64,000 nt of DNA from Clostridia bacterium. Lineage in GTDB: Bacteria > Bacillota > Clostridia > Christensenellales > Aristaeellaceae. The notes under the pieces were generated by a model. It searched no databases, was not told where the DNA came from, and saw only the letters and a list, made by a program, of their open reading frames with translations. The first letter of the stretch is position 1. Every line of letters starts with the position of its first letter. The DNA is taken from positions 1 through 64,000 of the forward strand of contig JAFWXL010000053.1 in the NCBI GenBank assembly GCA_017545905.1, read 5' to 3'. Made by a program: the position numbers and the translations under genes. Positions 10,094 through 19,875 of the stretch are shown here, one piece after another.

Positions 10094-10942
10094 TCATCCC
10101 TTGACGCTGCCCGCCGTCATGCCGGCCATGAAGGATTTCTGGCAGAAGAGATAGACGATGATGATCGGCACAACCGCCATTACCGCGCCCGGCATCAGCA
10201 CATCGTAGGCATTGCCGTAGGGCGTGATGGTGGTGCCAAGGCCGATGGGCAGGGTGAACTTCGTATCCTGATTGAGCACGATCAGCGGCCAGAGCAGGTT
10301 GTTCCAGCTGTTCATGGCGGAGAGGATACTCATCGCGCCGAAGGCCGGAATCATGATCGGGACCATGATGCGGAAGAAGATGCCGTAATCCGTGCAGCCG
10401 TCGATTCGGCCGGCCTCGATGAGCTCCTTGGGCAGGCCGGAGCAGTACTGGCGGAAGAAGAACACCATAAACGACGGAACCAGATACGGCATGATGACGC
10501 CGAAATAGGAGTTGGTCATCTTCATGGTAGACAGCGCGCGGTACATCGGCAGCAGCAGGATCTCAAAGGGCATCATCAGCAGGATCAGCACGATGATGTC
10601 AAACACCTTCTTGCCGCGGAAATTATACATAGCCAGCGCGTAGCCGACAATGGAGGCAAAGAACAAGCCCACGCCGGTCTGCAGCAGCATGACGATCAGG
10701 CTGCTCTTGTACCAGCTCCAGTAGATGCCCTCGCGATAGGTGTTCAGCGCATTATAGTTGGTAAAGGACATGATGTCCGGCTCAACCCTGAAGCTCAGGC
10801 CCTGACGCAGAATTTCCGTGCCGGGCTTGAGAGACGAGAGGAACATGAAATAGAACGGCATCATCAGGAAGATCGCAGCGATGACGAAGAAGATGCCGAT
10901 GACAATCGTGCTGGCATTCGCTTTTATCTTCTGTCCCATCAT
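10094..10942 (-). CDS. carbohydrate ABC transporter permease, MalG type
   Basis: About 282 residues with six predicted membrane segments and the EAA loop around ELIEAGRIDGCTDYGIFF, typical of CUT1-family MalG/AraQ-like permeases. It pairs with the permease upstream, overlapping its stop (ATGATG at the junction; the second ATG at 10939 has better spacing to GGAGG). No ATPase is encoded in this operon, so a shared MsmK/UgpC-type ATPase must energise it, as is common for CUT1 importers in Firmicutes. Substrate is presumably arabino-oligosaccharides. Confidence 0.9.
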   Translation of the reverse strand: MMGQKIKANASTIVIGIFFVIAAIFLMMPFYFMFLSSLKPGTEILRQGLSFRVEPDIMSFTNYNALNTYREGIYWSWYKSSLIVMLLQTGVGLFFASIVGYALAMYNFRGKKVFDIIVLILLMMPFEILLLPMYRALSTMKMTNSYFGVIMPYLVPSFMVFFFRQYCSGLPKELIEAGRIDGCTDYGIFFRIMVPIMIPAFGAMSILSAMNSWNNLLWPLIVLNQDTKFTLPIGLGTTITPYGNAYDVLMPGAVMAVVPIIIVYLFCQKSFMAGMTAGSVKG

Positions 10943-11856
10943 GCATCCTCCTTCTTAAAGAAGCCCATGAGCAGCAGCTGGATCATGTTCACGCCGAACA
11001 CCAGCAACAGCAGCGTGATGCCGATGGCAGAAGCCAGACCCATGTTGTTCTTGGTGATGCCCATCATGTACATGTAGCCGACGATGGTGCGGCCGATGCC
11101 GCCCGGATTGGACTGCTGCCACAGCGCAACGGACTCGGTAAACATCGAGAAACCGCCAAGCACCGTGATGGTCAGCACGTAGATCAGCGTCGGGCGGATG
11201 GACGGCAGCGTGATATGCAGGAAAGCCTGAACGGTATTCGCGCCGTCAATCTTGCCCGCCTCATGAAGGTCCGCCGGGATCGACTGGATGGCCGAATAGA
11301 AATAGACGATGTTCACGCCCATCCAGCGCCACAGCGTCAGCAGGACGAGCACGAACGTACTGCTTCCTGAGAACTGCAGCCACATCTTGGGCGCAGCGCC
11401 AAAAAGGCCGATGACACGGTTGGCGATGGACGTCTCCAGGCTGCCGAAGGCCAGACGGAACACAATACCGGCGACGATGATGGACGTCAGCGCCGGAATA
11501 AAATACAGCGATTTGAAGAAGTTCGGCAGCGGCGCATTCTTGCTGGCCAGCATCGCCGCAAAGAGCAGCGGCACCGGGATCAGAATCGCCACGTCCCAAA
11601 CGGTGAACAGCGCCGTGGTCTTCAGCGCCATAATGTAGTTTTTGGTCAGAAGCTTGTTGTAGTTGCTCAGGCCGATAAATTCCGCCTGAGTCGGACCATC
11701 AATGCGCTGGAAGCTCATGATGATCGTGGAAATGGTTGGATAGAGATAGACGCCCAGCAGATAGATGACAAACGGCGCGATCATGACATACGGCACGATG
11801 CGCGGGTCGTTCAGACCGGACAGCTTTGCTCTGGGACGCTTCTGCGCGGATTGCAT
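10939..11856 (-). CDS. sugar ABC transporter permease, MalF/UgpA type
   Basis: 305 residues with six predicted membrane segments and the EAA motif DLHEAGKIDGANTVQAFLHI. The start at ATG 11856 is supported by AAGGAGG six bases upstream; the open frame runs further to 11889 without a ribosome site. It is the partner of the MalG-type permease and lies 138 bases after the solute-binding gene, with a hairpin between. Confidence 0.9.
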   Translation of the reverse strand: MQSAQKRPRAKLSGLNDPRIVPYVMIAPFVIYLLGVYLYPTISTIIMSFQRIDGPTQAEFIGLSNYNKLLTKNYIMALKTTALFTVWDVAILIPVPLLFAAMLASKNAPLPNFFKSLYFIPALTSIIVAGIVFRLAFGSLETSIANRVIGLFGAAPKMWLQFSGSSTFVLVLLTLWRWMGVNIVYFYSAIQSIPADLHEAGKIDGANTVQAFLHITLPSIRPTLIYVLTITVLGGFSMFTESVALWQQSNPGGIGRTIVGYMYMMGITKNNMGLASAIGITLLLLVFGVNMIQLLLMGFFKKEDA

Positions 11857-11915
11857 GCGGCGCCTCCTTCCTGATGAATCATCGTTCATCTTTGATGATT
11901 GGAATACGAAAGAAA

Positions 11916-11952
11916 GAGAGAGAAGGGAAGAATTTCCCCTTCTCCCTCTTTG
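11916..11952 (-). terminator. attenuating hairpin between binding-protein and permease genes
   Basis: On the minus strand GAGGGAGAAGGG pairs with CCCTTCTCTCTC and is followed by TTTCTTTC. Such partial terminators usually give more binding protein than permease from the same transcript. Confidence 0.7.
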
Positions 11953-11994
11953 TTATTTGAGGAGTTTACAAGCCTATGATGATGTGTGTGCGGA

Positions 11995-13269
11995 TTACTC
12001 GATCATCATGCGCAGCTCTTCAGCGCAGTCCGCAGCGACGGTCGCCGGATCCTGACGCAGGATGAAGAGGTTGTACGCCATCTGCTGCTTGACGATGTCG
12101 GCAGCGACCGGATAGGTATCGATCAGGCAGGTCGGCGCGACGCTGTCGAGCGTGCCTTCGATCGCGGCGAAGATATTATCCTCATAGTACTGGAAGAACT
12201 TGTTGTCCTGCTTGAGGTCCTCGGAACCGTACAGATCGGTGCGGATCGGGTCGAAGCCCAGCAGCAGCCAGGACTGCAGGCCGGCGTCATAGCTCATGGT
12301 CGCGAACGCGAGGTAATCCTTGGCCAGCTCGACGTTCTCGCTGGTCTTGATGACAGCAGTACCGGTGCCGCCCATCTGAGCGGTCTTGTAGCCACCGTCG
12401 GTCCACAGCGGCATCGGAGCAACCTTCATCTTGCCCTGCAGGTCCGGCATGTAGTTGAGGAAGCGGTCGGTGTACCAGAACGGCATCATGACGGACGCGC
12501 TGTTGCCCTGGTTCATCCAGCCGTAGTACTCTTCAGCGTGGTGGTTGCCGCCCGGAGTCGCGATGGCGGTGCCGTCCTTCATCATGTTGTCCATGAAGGT
12601 CAGGGTGTCGATGACAACCTGCTCATCCATACGCACGGAGCCGTCCTCGGCGAGCCAGTCGCCGCCGTGCTGGCTGACCATCGGATAGATGCTCCAGCAG
12701 TCGGAGGTTTCCCAGGTGGTCATGACCTTGCCGGTCTTCTCGAGCACGGTCTTGCCGGCTGCGGCGAAGTCGTCCCAGGTCTTGATGTCGAGATAGTTGA
12801 TGCCGGCGGCCTCAAGGATCTCGGTATTGTAGAACACGACGCAGGCGCCGATGTGGTGATCGATGCCGTAGTAGTTGCCCTGACGAGCATAGTTGTCAAG
12901 ACGCGGCATGACGAGCACGTCCTTGAGCGGCTCGACATAGTCGTTCATCGGAGCCAGCTGGATGTCGCCCTTGAGGTAATTGGCGAACATGTTGATCTCG
13001 ATGTCGGAGATGTCCGGCGCGCCTTCGCCAGACTGCAGGGCGAGGGTCAGCTTGGAGTGCATGTCTTCATACGGATAGACCTGCATGTCGATCTCCAGCT
13101 TCGGGCCGGTGGTCTGAGCGTTGTACTTCTCCAGCTGATCCTTGTACAGCTGCAGATGGAGCTCCTGGAAGGTCCACAGGGTCAGCTTCACGGGTTCTTC
13201 GGCCAGAACGCTTGCGCAGCCGAGCACCATGATCAGCGCGAGGATAACCGCCAGCAACTTTTTGGACAT
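11995..13269 (-). CDS. extracellular sugar-binding protein, family 1
   Basis: 424 residues. An N-terminal signal peptide (MSKKLLAVILALIMVLG, then CASVLA) contains a Cys near residue 20, so it may be a lipoprotein although the lipobox LGCA is only a moderate fit. The rest is a MalE/UgpB-type binding protein with aromatic-rich segments expected for sugar contacts (WGxx, YGWMNQG, PFWYTDRF). ATG 13269 follows GGAGGG by five bases. First gene of the arabinofuranoside operon; the operator just upstream places it under LacI-type repression. Confidence 0.9.
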   Translation of the reverse strand: MSKKLLAVILALIMVLGCASVLAEEPVKLTLWTFQELHLQLYKDQLEKYNAQTTGPKLEIDMQVYPYEDMHSKLTLALQSGEGAPDISDIEINMFANYLKGDIQLAPMNDYVEPLKDVLVMPRLDNYARQGNYYGIDHHIGACVVFYNTEILEAAGINYLDIKTWDDFAAAGKTVLEKTGKVMTTWETSDCWSIYPMVSQHGGDWLAEDGSVRMDEQVVIDTLTFMDNMMKDGTAIATPGGNHHAEEYYGWMNQGNSASVMMPFWYTDRFLNYMPDLQGKMKVAPMPLWTDGGYKTAQMGGTGTAVIKTSENVELAKDYLAFATMSYDAGLQSWLLLGFDPIRTDLYGSEDLKQDNKFFQYYEDNIFAAIEGTLDSVAPTCLIDTYPVAADIVKQQMAYNLFILRQDPATVAADCAEELRMMIE

Positions 13270-13353
13270 AATAACCCTCCTCGATTTGTCAAATCTTTGC
13301 TCTCTCTTAATCAAAAGCACACAAATAAAACGATACGATATTGACTTACCTGT

Positions 13354-13369
13354 AGATTAACGTTAATCT
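13354..13369. promoter_or_regulatory. LacI-family operator
   Basis: AGATTAACGTTAATCT is a perfect 16-bp palindrome with the central CG typical of LacI/GalR operators. It sits at about +6 to +21 of the minus-strand binding-protein promoter, where a bound repressor would block transcription. Confidence 0.85.
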
Positions 13370-13380
13370 TTGTTGGTTTC

Positions 13381-13409
13381 ATTGTACATGACATCATAAC
13401 GGTTGTCAA
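13381..13409 (-). promoter_or_regulatory. promoter of the arabinofuranoside operon
   Basis: On the minus strand a consensus TTGACA (13404-13409), a 17-bp spacer and TACAAT (13381-13386). The operator lies directly downstream. Confidence 0.85.
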
Positions 13410-13411
13410 TA

Positions 13412-13442
13412 GATAAATCCGTCGATCTGATATGGATTTATC
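13412..13442. repeat. inverted repeat, possible second operator
   Basis: GATAAATCC (13412-13420) and GGATTTATC (13434-13442) are exact inverted copies 13 bases apart, between the two divergent promoters. It could be a second regulator site or only a hairpin; it is unlike the 13354 operator. Confidence 0.5.
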
Positions 13443-13469
13443 ACAGTGCATGCCGCCCGGGCTTGTGCA

Positions 13470-13498
13470 TTGTCAAAAAGGCCGTCATATGATAAGAT
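13470..13498 (+). promoter_or_regulatory. promoter of the LacI-family regulator gene
   Basis: TTGTCA (13470-13475), a 17-bp spacer and TAAGAT (13493-13498). Confidence 0.6.
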
Positions 13499-13532
13499 AT
13501 ACAGTAGAAGTATGAAGCATGGGGTACAGACG

Positions 13533-14579
13533 ATGAACCAGAATTCTTCCGGCCGCGTAACGCTCAAGGACATTGCCGTGCGCTGCGGATACACCGCCAA
13601 TACCGTTTCCCGCGCGCTACGCGGCGACAAGAAGCTGCCGGAAAACACGCGTGAAACCATCTGCCGCCTCGCCCGCGAGATGGGTTATGTGCCAAACAGC
13701 TCAGCGCGTGCGCTGCGATACGGCTCAAGCCGTACCATCGCGGTGATCGTCAATGATATCAACAATCCCTATTACGCCAATATGCTCAGCCAGATCGATC
13801 AGCTGCTCAAGGAGAAGAATTACCGCACGATGATCCTGTGTACGCAGCTGGACGAGGAACTGGCCAGCGCCATGATTCAGCTGGCCATCTCCCAGACCGT
13901 GGACGGCATTCTCTTCTTCCCCTTCAACAATGCGCAGCACATCCATGAGCTGCACGCCAGCGGCATTCCATTTGTGATGATGGACCGCTGGATTCCCCAT
14001 GTACAGGCGGACATCGCCCGGATTGATGACTTTGGCGCCGGATACACGATGGCCAGCCATCTTCTTGAGCTTGGTCATCGCTCGCTTCTGTACATGGCTG
14101 GCCCGTTTGTCAACAGTTCTCAGGTGGACCGCCAAAACGGCATCACTGAGGCCCTCATCGCCGCCGGACTGGACGTGAATTCGCATCTGCGCATTCTGCC
14201 GTGGGACAGCATCCCCGCCGACCCCTCCCGCTCCGAGGTTATTGAGCAGATGAAGCCCTTTGACTATACCGCCGTTCTGGCATTCAACGATGTTCTGGCC
14301 TATCATGCCATGAATGCCATTCATACCTCCGGCATGCGCGTGCCGGAAGATATTTCCGTCGTCGGCATCGACCATATCCGCTGGCGCAATACCTATCTGC
14401 CGCCCCTGAGCAGCATCACCGTCAGCGGTCAGAGTGTTGCCAAGGCAGCTATCGATCTGCTTTTCAGCCGTATTGATCAGCCTGACCTGCCCTTCCGCCA
14501 TGTCGTGCTGCCCGTCACGCTTCACCTGAGCGGCACGACGCAGGCGCCCCAGACCCGCAATAAAACCGGCGCGCGATAA
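13533..14579 (+). CDS. LacI family transcriptional regulator
   Basis: 348 residues. The N-terminal helix-turn-helix and hinge helix are clear (VTLKDIAVRCGYTANTVSRALRG and, further on, NSSARALRYG), followed by a periplasmic-binding-protein-like effector domain. It reads divergently from the arabinofuranoside operon and most likely represses it from the 13354 palindrome, released by arabinose or an arabino-oligosaccharide (inference from position). The ATG at 13533 is chosen because a start at 13512 would leave almost no leader behind the promoter; the ribosome site (GGGG) is weak. Confidence 0.9.
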   Translation: MNQNSSGRVTLKDIAVRCGYTANTVSRALRGDKKLPENTRETICRLAREMGYVPNSSARALRYGSSRTIAVIVNDINNPYYANMLSQIDQLLKEKNYRTMILCTQLDEELASAMIQLAISQTVDGILFFPFNNAQHIHELHASGIPFVMMDRWIPHVQADIARIDDFGAGYTMASHLLELGHRSLLYMAGPFVNSSQVDRQNGITEALIAAGLDVNSHLRILPWDSIPADPSRSEVIEQMKPFDYTAVLAFNDVLAYHAMNAIHTSGMRVPEDISVVGIDHIRWRNTYLPPLSSITVSGQSVAKAAIDLLFSRIDQPDLPFRHVVLPVTLHLSGTTQAPQTRNKTGAR

Positions 14580-14597
14580 TCGCTCCTGTCATCACAC

Positions 14598-14637
14598 AAA
14601 AACGGTCTGCAGCATTTGATTGGCTGCAGACCGTTTT
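14598..14637. terminator. bidirectional terminator between regulator and glycerate kinase
   Basis: AAAACGGTCTGCAG pairs with CTGCAGACCGTTTT around an 11-base loop, with T runs on both strands. It serves the two convergent genes. Confidence 0.9.
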
Positions 14638-14660
14638 CTTTATGCTTCCCGTCCGCCCGG

Positions 14661-15890
14661 TCAGCGCATGAGCACCATGTACAGATCATTGACATTCGTG
14701 CCTGTCGGCCCGGTCATGATCAGCGCGTCCATCTCCCTGAGCAGCGGATATGCGTCATTGTTGTCAAGATGGTCCTGCACGCGCTGCGGCGTTGCCTGCG
14801 CATAGAATCCACCCGTCACAATACCACCCGCCGCGTCCGTCGGGCCGTCCGTGCCGTCCGAGCCGAGGGCAAACACGCAGATATTCTCCATACCCGCGAT
14901 GCCCCGCGCCGCGCTGAGCGCAGCTTCCTGACTGCGGCCGCCGCGGCCCGTGCCTTTGACATGAACGACCGTCTCCCCGCCCCAGATCAGGGCGCATGGT
15001 CCCTGTGCCGCGCGGGCATGCTGCGCCATCATCTCGCCGGCTTGCCGTGCCTGACAGCTCAGCCCCTCGTCCATCACCCTTGCCGCATAGCCCAGCCGGT
15101 TTGCCTCGCGCGCAGCCGCCGCGCACAGCGCCTGCACGTTGCCGGCAACAATCGTTTCCACAGCCTCCAGCTGCTTCGGCGTCTCCTCGCGCATAGCGGC
15201 AAGCACGCCGTCACTCAGGCGCAGCGCGTATTTATCAATAATCGCCATCGCCTCTTCGCAGGTCGTCCTGTCGGGATATGCCGGGCCGGAAGCAATCGCA
15301 TCCAGCGGATCGCCCAGCACATCAGATAGGATGATGGAGAATATCCTCGCCGGGGCAATCGCCTGCGCCAGCCTGCCGCCCTTCACAGCTGAAAGGCGCT
15401 TGCGGATGCAGTTAATCTCCGTGATTTCTGCACCGCAGGCGAGCATCTGACGCGTCACATCGGCGACATCCGCCAGCGTCACGCCCTGCGCCGGATACTC
15501 AAAGAGCGCCGAACCGCCGCCGGAAATCAGCAGGATCACCTCATCCTCCCGGCCAAGGCCGCGCACCATCTCCAGCACGCGCGCTGCCGCACGCACGCCG
15601 TTTTCATCCGGCACAGGATGACCGCTTTCATGCAGCTCCAGACAGCCGATCGGCCCTTCGCAGTGGCCGTACTTTGTCACCACGACGCCCTGCCGGATTC
15701 GCTGCGCGCCCAGCGCATGGTACGCCGCATGCGCCATGCGCCAGCCCGCCTTGCCCAGCGCGATCAGCGTGACCGGCCCGCCCGGCATGTGCTGCTCCAG
15801 CGCGCGCCTGACCGCCGTATCCGGCAGCACAGCCTCGATCGAAGCGCGGATGATCTGCCTGGCGTCCTCCATGATGCTTGTGCCGCTCAT
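14661..15890 (-). CDS. glycerate 2-kinase (MOFRL family)
   Basis: 409 residues matching the GckA/TtuD-type glycerate kinase: an N-terminal Rossmann-like domain with IALGKAGW, LISGGGSALFE and ASGPAYPD, and a C-terminal MOFRL domain with GGRSQEAAL and ALGSDGTDGPTDAAGG. It makes 2-phosphoglycerate from D-glycerate and ATP, feeding enolase. It is the last gene of a long minus-strand operon, 34 bases after sbcC; no functional link to the repair genes is apparent. Confidence 0.9.
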   Translation of the reverse strand: MSGTSIMEDARQIIRASIEAVLPDTAVRRALEQHMPGGPVTLIALGKAGWRMAHAAYHALGAQRIRQGVVVTKYGHCEGPIGCLELHESGHPVPDENGVRAAARVLEMVRGLGREDEVILLISGGGSALFEYPAQGVTLADVADVTRQMLACGAEITEINCIRKRLSAVKGGRLAQAIAPARIFSIILSDVLGDPLDAIASGPAYPDRTTCEEAMAIIDKYALRLSDGVLAAMREETPKQLEAVETIVAGNVQALCAAAAREANRLGYAARVMDEGLSCQARQAGEMMAQHARAAQGPCALIWGGETVVHVKGTGRGGRSQEAALSAARGIAGMENICVFALGSDGTDGPTDAAGGIVTGGFYAQATPQRVQDHLDNNDAYPLLREMDALIMTGPTGTNVNDLYMVLMR

Positions 15891-15924
15891 ATGCCTTGCC
15901 TCGTCTTTCTGATCCGGTCCATGG

Positions 15925-18687
15925 TCAGACGGAGATGACCGCCTCGCTAGCGCCGGATTTGTTCTTTGTCACCAGAATCTGTTTGTCGATGCGCTCCTTG
16001 AGCTCCGTAACATGCGAGATGATGCCCACAAGGCGATTGCCCTGCGTAAGGCCTGCCAGCGTGGAATACGCCTTGCTGAGCGCTTCACTGTCCAGCGAAC
16101 CAAAGCCCTCGTCCACAAAGAGCGTATTCAGCCGGATGCCGGTGGACATCTGCACCTCGTCGGAAAGCCCCAGCGCCAGCGCCAGCGACGCCATGAATGA
16201 TTCGCCGCCGGAGAGCGTATTGACGCTGCGCTCCGTCGCATTGATGTGATCGACGATATCCAGTTCAAGGCCGCTCTGGCTCATCCTGTTTCCGGCAGCG
16301 CGCCTGCGCCTGAGGTCGTACTGCCCGCCGGACATCTTTCTCAGCCGCAGATTGGCCCTTTCCAGAATGCGGTCAAAATAGGTCGTCTGGATGTAAGTTT
16401 CCAGCATGATCTTTTCCTTGCCCGTCAGGTTGCCGTTCGCCGTCTCCGCCAGCGCCTTCATCCATGCATACCGGGTTTCCAGCTCCGACATGCGTCTGGC
16501 TTTGTCCGCAATGCTCCTGCGGGCCGCCGCATTTGCCGTCATGCGCGCATGCACTTCTTTCTGGCTTCGCAGCGTCTTTTCCCTGATCAGCGTCAGTTCG
16601 GCTTTCGCCTTTTCCAGCGCATCCGCATCCTCCTGCGGCTCATCCTCAAGCTGCTTTCGCAGCTGATCGCCGGCCGCGCAGATAGCAGCCAGCGCCTCCT
16701 TGCCGGCATTGTGCCTGTCCTGCGCCAGTTTCAGCGCCGCAGCAAGCGCCGCAAGCGATTGCTTCAGCGAGGACAGCTCGCGCTGCGCGGCTGCCTTGTC
16801 CGTGTGACTCAGCTTCGCGCGCGCGCCGTCAATCTGCCTGCTCAGCTCCAGCACGGAGGCCGCCAGCGCAGCAAGCCGCTCGTTGCTCTTCGTCATGATC
16901 CTTTGCGCGTCGGCAAGCGCCGCTTCGCTTTGGGGAATCAGCTCGTCCAGCCTGCCTCTTCGCGCTTCCTTCGTCATAATCTCTGCCAGCTGGCTCTCAA
17001 GCAGCCTGATCTGAGCGGACGTCTGTACGCCCTTTTCGCGGATGACATTCTGCGCCGCCTCCAGTTCAACGCCGCCAAGCTCCTGAGCGATTTCCCGGCG
17101 AAGGTTTTTCTCCGCGGTATCGACGATGCCCTTTTGCGTGCTGGCTGCGCTGCTGGCCTTCTCCGTCAGCGTCTGCGCTTTTTCATATGCCTGCTTCGCC
17201 GTTTTGACGTCCGCTTCTGTGGGCGCGCTTTGCGAAAGCAGCGCCGGATGCGGATGCTCCGTCGAGCCGCATACCGGACACGGCACGCCGTCTTTCAGCG
17301 CTGCGGCGATCACGCCCGCCTGCTCGTCCAGAAACGCCTTGTTCATGGCGTCATAGCGCTGACGAAGTGCGGCAGATTTTTCCCCGGCGAGCCGGTATTC
17401 CCTCTGCTTTTCCAGCAGCATCTCCTGTTGCCGGGCAAGCTGATCCAGACCGGCATACAGCGTGCGCAGCTTTGTACGCTGCTCTTCAAGCGCTTTTTTG
17501 CCCGCAGAAATCCTTTCCTTTTCCTCGCCGACGCTTTCCAGCGTGCGGCGTTCCTCCTTGAGCGCTGCGATCTGCGCGTTCAGCGCTTCGCTGTCCCTGT
17601 GCGCCGCCTCGTGGATCGCCAGCTCCGCCTTCTGCGCCTTTTCCTTCTCTGCGATCTCCGCCGTCATGGCCTGCAGCTCGTCATATGCGGGCAGCTGCAG
17701 TTCAACTGCGGCGATCTGCCCCCGCAATTCTTCCTGCCTTCCGGTCGTTTCCTGCGCGCTTTCAAGCGCCGCGCTGTCGCTTTGAAGCCGGCGCTCGGCT
17801 TCCTTTCGGGCCGCCTCGTTTTCCTCAAGGGATTTCTTCGCCGCCCGATAGGCCGCCGCTCTGGCAATCCCTGCCACAACCCCTTCCATACGCCGGTCCG
17901 TGTACCCGAGCCGCTCGTCCAGTTCGGCCTGAATGCGTTCATCCTCATCCATCAGCGCGGCAAGCAGCTCCATCACATCCGCTATGGGCAGTTCACCCTG
18001 TCTGGCCTTCTGCGCGGCGATCACGTGAAGCGAATCCCCGCTGCAGACGATGCCGTCCATAAACTGACGGATGCTCTGCGCGCCCTGCCTGAGCTCGGCG
18101 TAAACCTCTGCAGCCCTGCTCTTGAGCTGCTCCTGAAGCTCGACATACCGGCCCGTGCCAAAGATATCGCGGAAGATTCTCTGGCGCTCTCTGGTATCAG
18201 CCTGCAGCAGCTTTCTGAAATCACCCTGAGAAATCATCGCCACCTGCGAAAACTGTTCGCGGCTGAGGCCGATGATCTCCGAAACCGCTCTGTCCACTTC
18301 CCTGAGCTTGCTGACGACGCGGCCGTCCGGATAGACCAGCTGCGCGTCGGCAGGCTGCTTTGTCGTGCCGCTGCCGCGCGTTTTTGCACGCTCATAATCC
18401 GGATTGCGCTGGACGGTATACGTTTTTCCGTCATAATCGAATGTGAGCTCGACGAATGTCGGCTGCTCCGGCTTTGCATACTTGGAGCGAAGCATGCTCA
18501 CTTCACGGCTCTCGCCGCTGGCCGAGCCAAAGAGCGCATAGGTGATCGCGTCAAAAATGGTCGTCTTTCCCGCGCCCGTATCGCCTGTGATCAGGTACAG
18601 GCCGCTTTCGCCCAGCAGGTCAAAATCCAGTTCCTGCGTGCCCGCATACGGACCGAATCCGGCAATGATCAGTCTGATCGGCCTCAT
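15925..18687 (-). CDS. sbcC: SbcC, ATPase subunit of the SbcCD nuclease
   Basis: 920 residues of Rad50-type SMC ATPase: Walker A GDTGAGKT (35-42), a long coiled coil interrupted by the zinc hook CPVC (470-473), a second coiled coil, then the ABC signature LSGGES and Walker B LFVDEGFG. With SbcD it opens hairpins and blocked ends at DNA breaks. Its start overlaps the sbcD stop by four bases, so the two are translationally coupled. Confidence 0.95.
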   Translation of the reverse strand: MRPIRLIIAGFGPYAGTQELDFDLLGESGLYLITGDTGAGKTTIFDAITYALFGSASGESREVSMLRSKYAKPEQPTFVELTFDYDGKTYTVQRNPDYERAKTRGSGTTKQPADAQLVYPDGRVVSKLREVDRAVSEIIGLSREQFSQVAMISQGDFRKLLQADTRERQRIFRDIFGTGRYVELQEQLKSRAAEVYAELRQGAQSIRQFMDGIVCSGDSLHVIAAQKARQGELPIADVMELLAALMDEDERIQAELDERLGYTDRRMEGVVAGIARAAAYRAAKKSLEENEAARKEAERRLQSDSAALESAQETTGRQEELRGQIAAVELQLPAYDELQAMTAEIAEKEKAQKAELAIHEAAHRDSEALNAQIAALKEERRTLESVGEEKERISAGKKALEEQRTKLRTLYAGLDQLARQQEMLLEKQREYRLAGEKSAALRQRYDAMNKAFLDEQAGVIAAALKDGVPCPVCGSTEHPHPALLSQSAPTEADVKTAKQAYEKAQTLTEKASSAASTQKGIVDTAEKNLRREIAQELGGVELEAAQNVIREKGVQTSAQIRLLESQLAEIMTKEARRGRLDELIPQSEAALADAQRIMTKSNERLAALAASVLELSRQIDGARAKLSHTDKAAAQRELSSLKQSLAALAAALKLAQDRHNAGKEALAAICAAGDQLRKQLEDEPQEDADALEKAKAELTLIREKTLRSQKEVHARMTANAAARRSIADKARRMSELETRYAWMKALAETANGNLTGKEKIMLETYIQTTYFDRILERANLRLRKMSGGQYDLRRRRAAGNRMSQSGLELDIVDHINATERSVNTLSGGESFMASLALALGLSDEVQMSTGIRLNTLFVDEGFGSLDSEALSKAYSTLAGLTQGNRLVGIISHVTELKERIDKQILVTKNKSGASEAVISV

Positions 18688-19820
18688 GCACGTCCCTCCC
18701 AGATGGATTCAATGAGTTCCTGCGAAAACGCGCGCTGCTCCTCGCTCATAGGCTGATTATTCTGCTTCTGATACAGCTCTTCAAACAGCTCCAACGGCGA
18801 TTTTCGCTGCACATTCTGCGCGCCCTCGACAATCTGATTGCTGCGCGTGCGGGTATTGTCATAGCTGAGCTTCATGATGCCCGGATAAATGGCGCGCAGG
18901 CGGCCGACCGCCTCCTGCACATCCTCCTCATCCGTAAGGATGACATGCAGATAATCCTGTGTATTCTGCGCGCTGTAAAAGCCCTTGTCCGTCAATTCGG
19001 CAAATGTGCCGCGGATCTGGCGCATATCGCGCAGCGGCTCAAGGGGCAGCGCCTCAAGCGACAAATCTCCCTTTGCGCCAAGATTCACCATCGTCACGCT
19101 CTTGTAATGCCCCGCCTCAGAGAAGGAATACTTGAGCGGCGTGCCGCAGTAGCGCACGCGGCTGGAAGCGATATTCTGCGGGCCGTGGATATGGCCCAGC
19201 GCCACATAGTCGATCCCGTCAAAGACGGAGGCATCCACATTGTCGCTGCCGCCGACGCTGATCTCCTCCGATTCGCAGGTGGACGCGCCCGTGACAAACT
19301 GGTGCGTGAGCAGCACGTTCCGCGCGGACTTGTCCATGTTCGTCTTCTCAAGCGCTGTGCGCACAGCGTCGGTATAGGTTTCCACGCCTTCATCCGGGTA
19401 AAACCGCTTCACGTGCGCCGGCTTGATGAACGGCAGCAGCCAGAAGTGCACATCGCCGTGCTCATCCGAAAGCGTCACGCAGGAAATCTGCCCGTCGTAC
19501 ACCGGAGAAAGGTGAATGCCTGCGCCTTCCATCAGGCGATTGCCGAATGCCAGCCGCTCCGGCGAATCATGGTTGCCGCTGATGATGAGCACCGGCAGCC
19601 TGCGCCGGGCCAGCCGAAAGAGAAAATCGTCAAACAGCGTCACCGCTTCGGCGGAGGGAACGCTTTTGTCGTATACATCTCCCGAAATCAGCAGCGCATC
19701 CGGCCTGTGCCCGTCGATAAGCTGAATGATCCTGGTCAGGATATATGCCTGATCCTCGATCATGGATACTTCGTTGACCCGCTTGCCGATGTGCAGGTCG
19801 GACAGATGAAACAGCTTCAT
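18684..19820 (-). CDS. sbcD: SbcD, nuclease subunit of SbcCD
   Basis: 378 residues of Mre11-type metallophosphoesterase: SDLHIGK, ISGDVYDK, GNHDSPER and the LGHIHGPQ motif supply the two-metal site. ATG 19820 follows GGAGG; the frame remains open four codons further without need. It lies 55 bases downstream of the HD-Pnk gene, so the SbcCD pair appears to belong to the repair operon starting at 22661. Confidence 0.95.
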   Translation of the reverse strand: MKLFHLSDLHIGKRVNEVSMIEDQAYILTRIIQLIDGHRPDALLISGDVYDKSVPSAEAVTLFDDFLFRLARRRLPVLIISGNHDSPERLAFGNRLMEGAGIHLSPVYDGQISCVTLSDEHGDVHFWLLPFIKPAHVKRFYPDEGVETYTDAVRTALEKTNMDKSARNVLLTHQFVTGASTCESEEISVGGSDNVDASVFDGIDYVALGHIHGPQNIASSRVRYCGTPLKYSFSEAGHYKSVTMVNLGAKGDLSLEALPLEPLRDMRQIRGTFAELTDKGFYSAQNTQDYLHVILTDEEDVQEAVGRLRAIYPGIMKLSYDNTRTRSNQIVEGAQNVQRKSPLELFEELYQKQNNQPMSEEQRAFSQELIESIWEGRA

Positions 19821-19875
19821 GAAATCCTCCAAATACGACTTAAACGATCCAGCCCGTATGCCGCCTGCAGACGCC

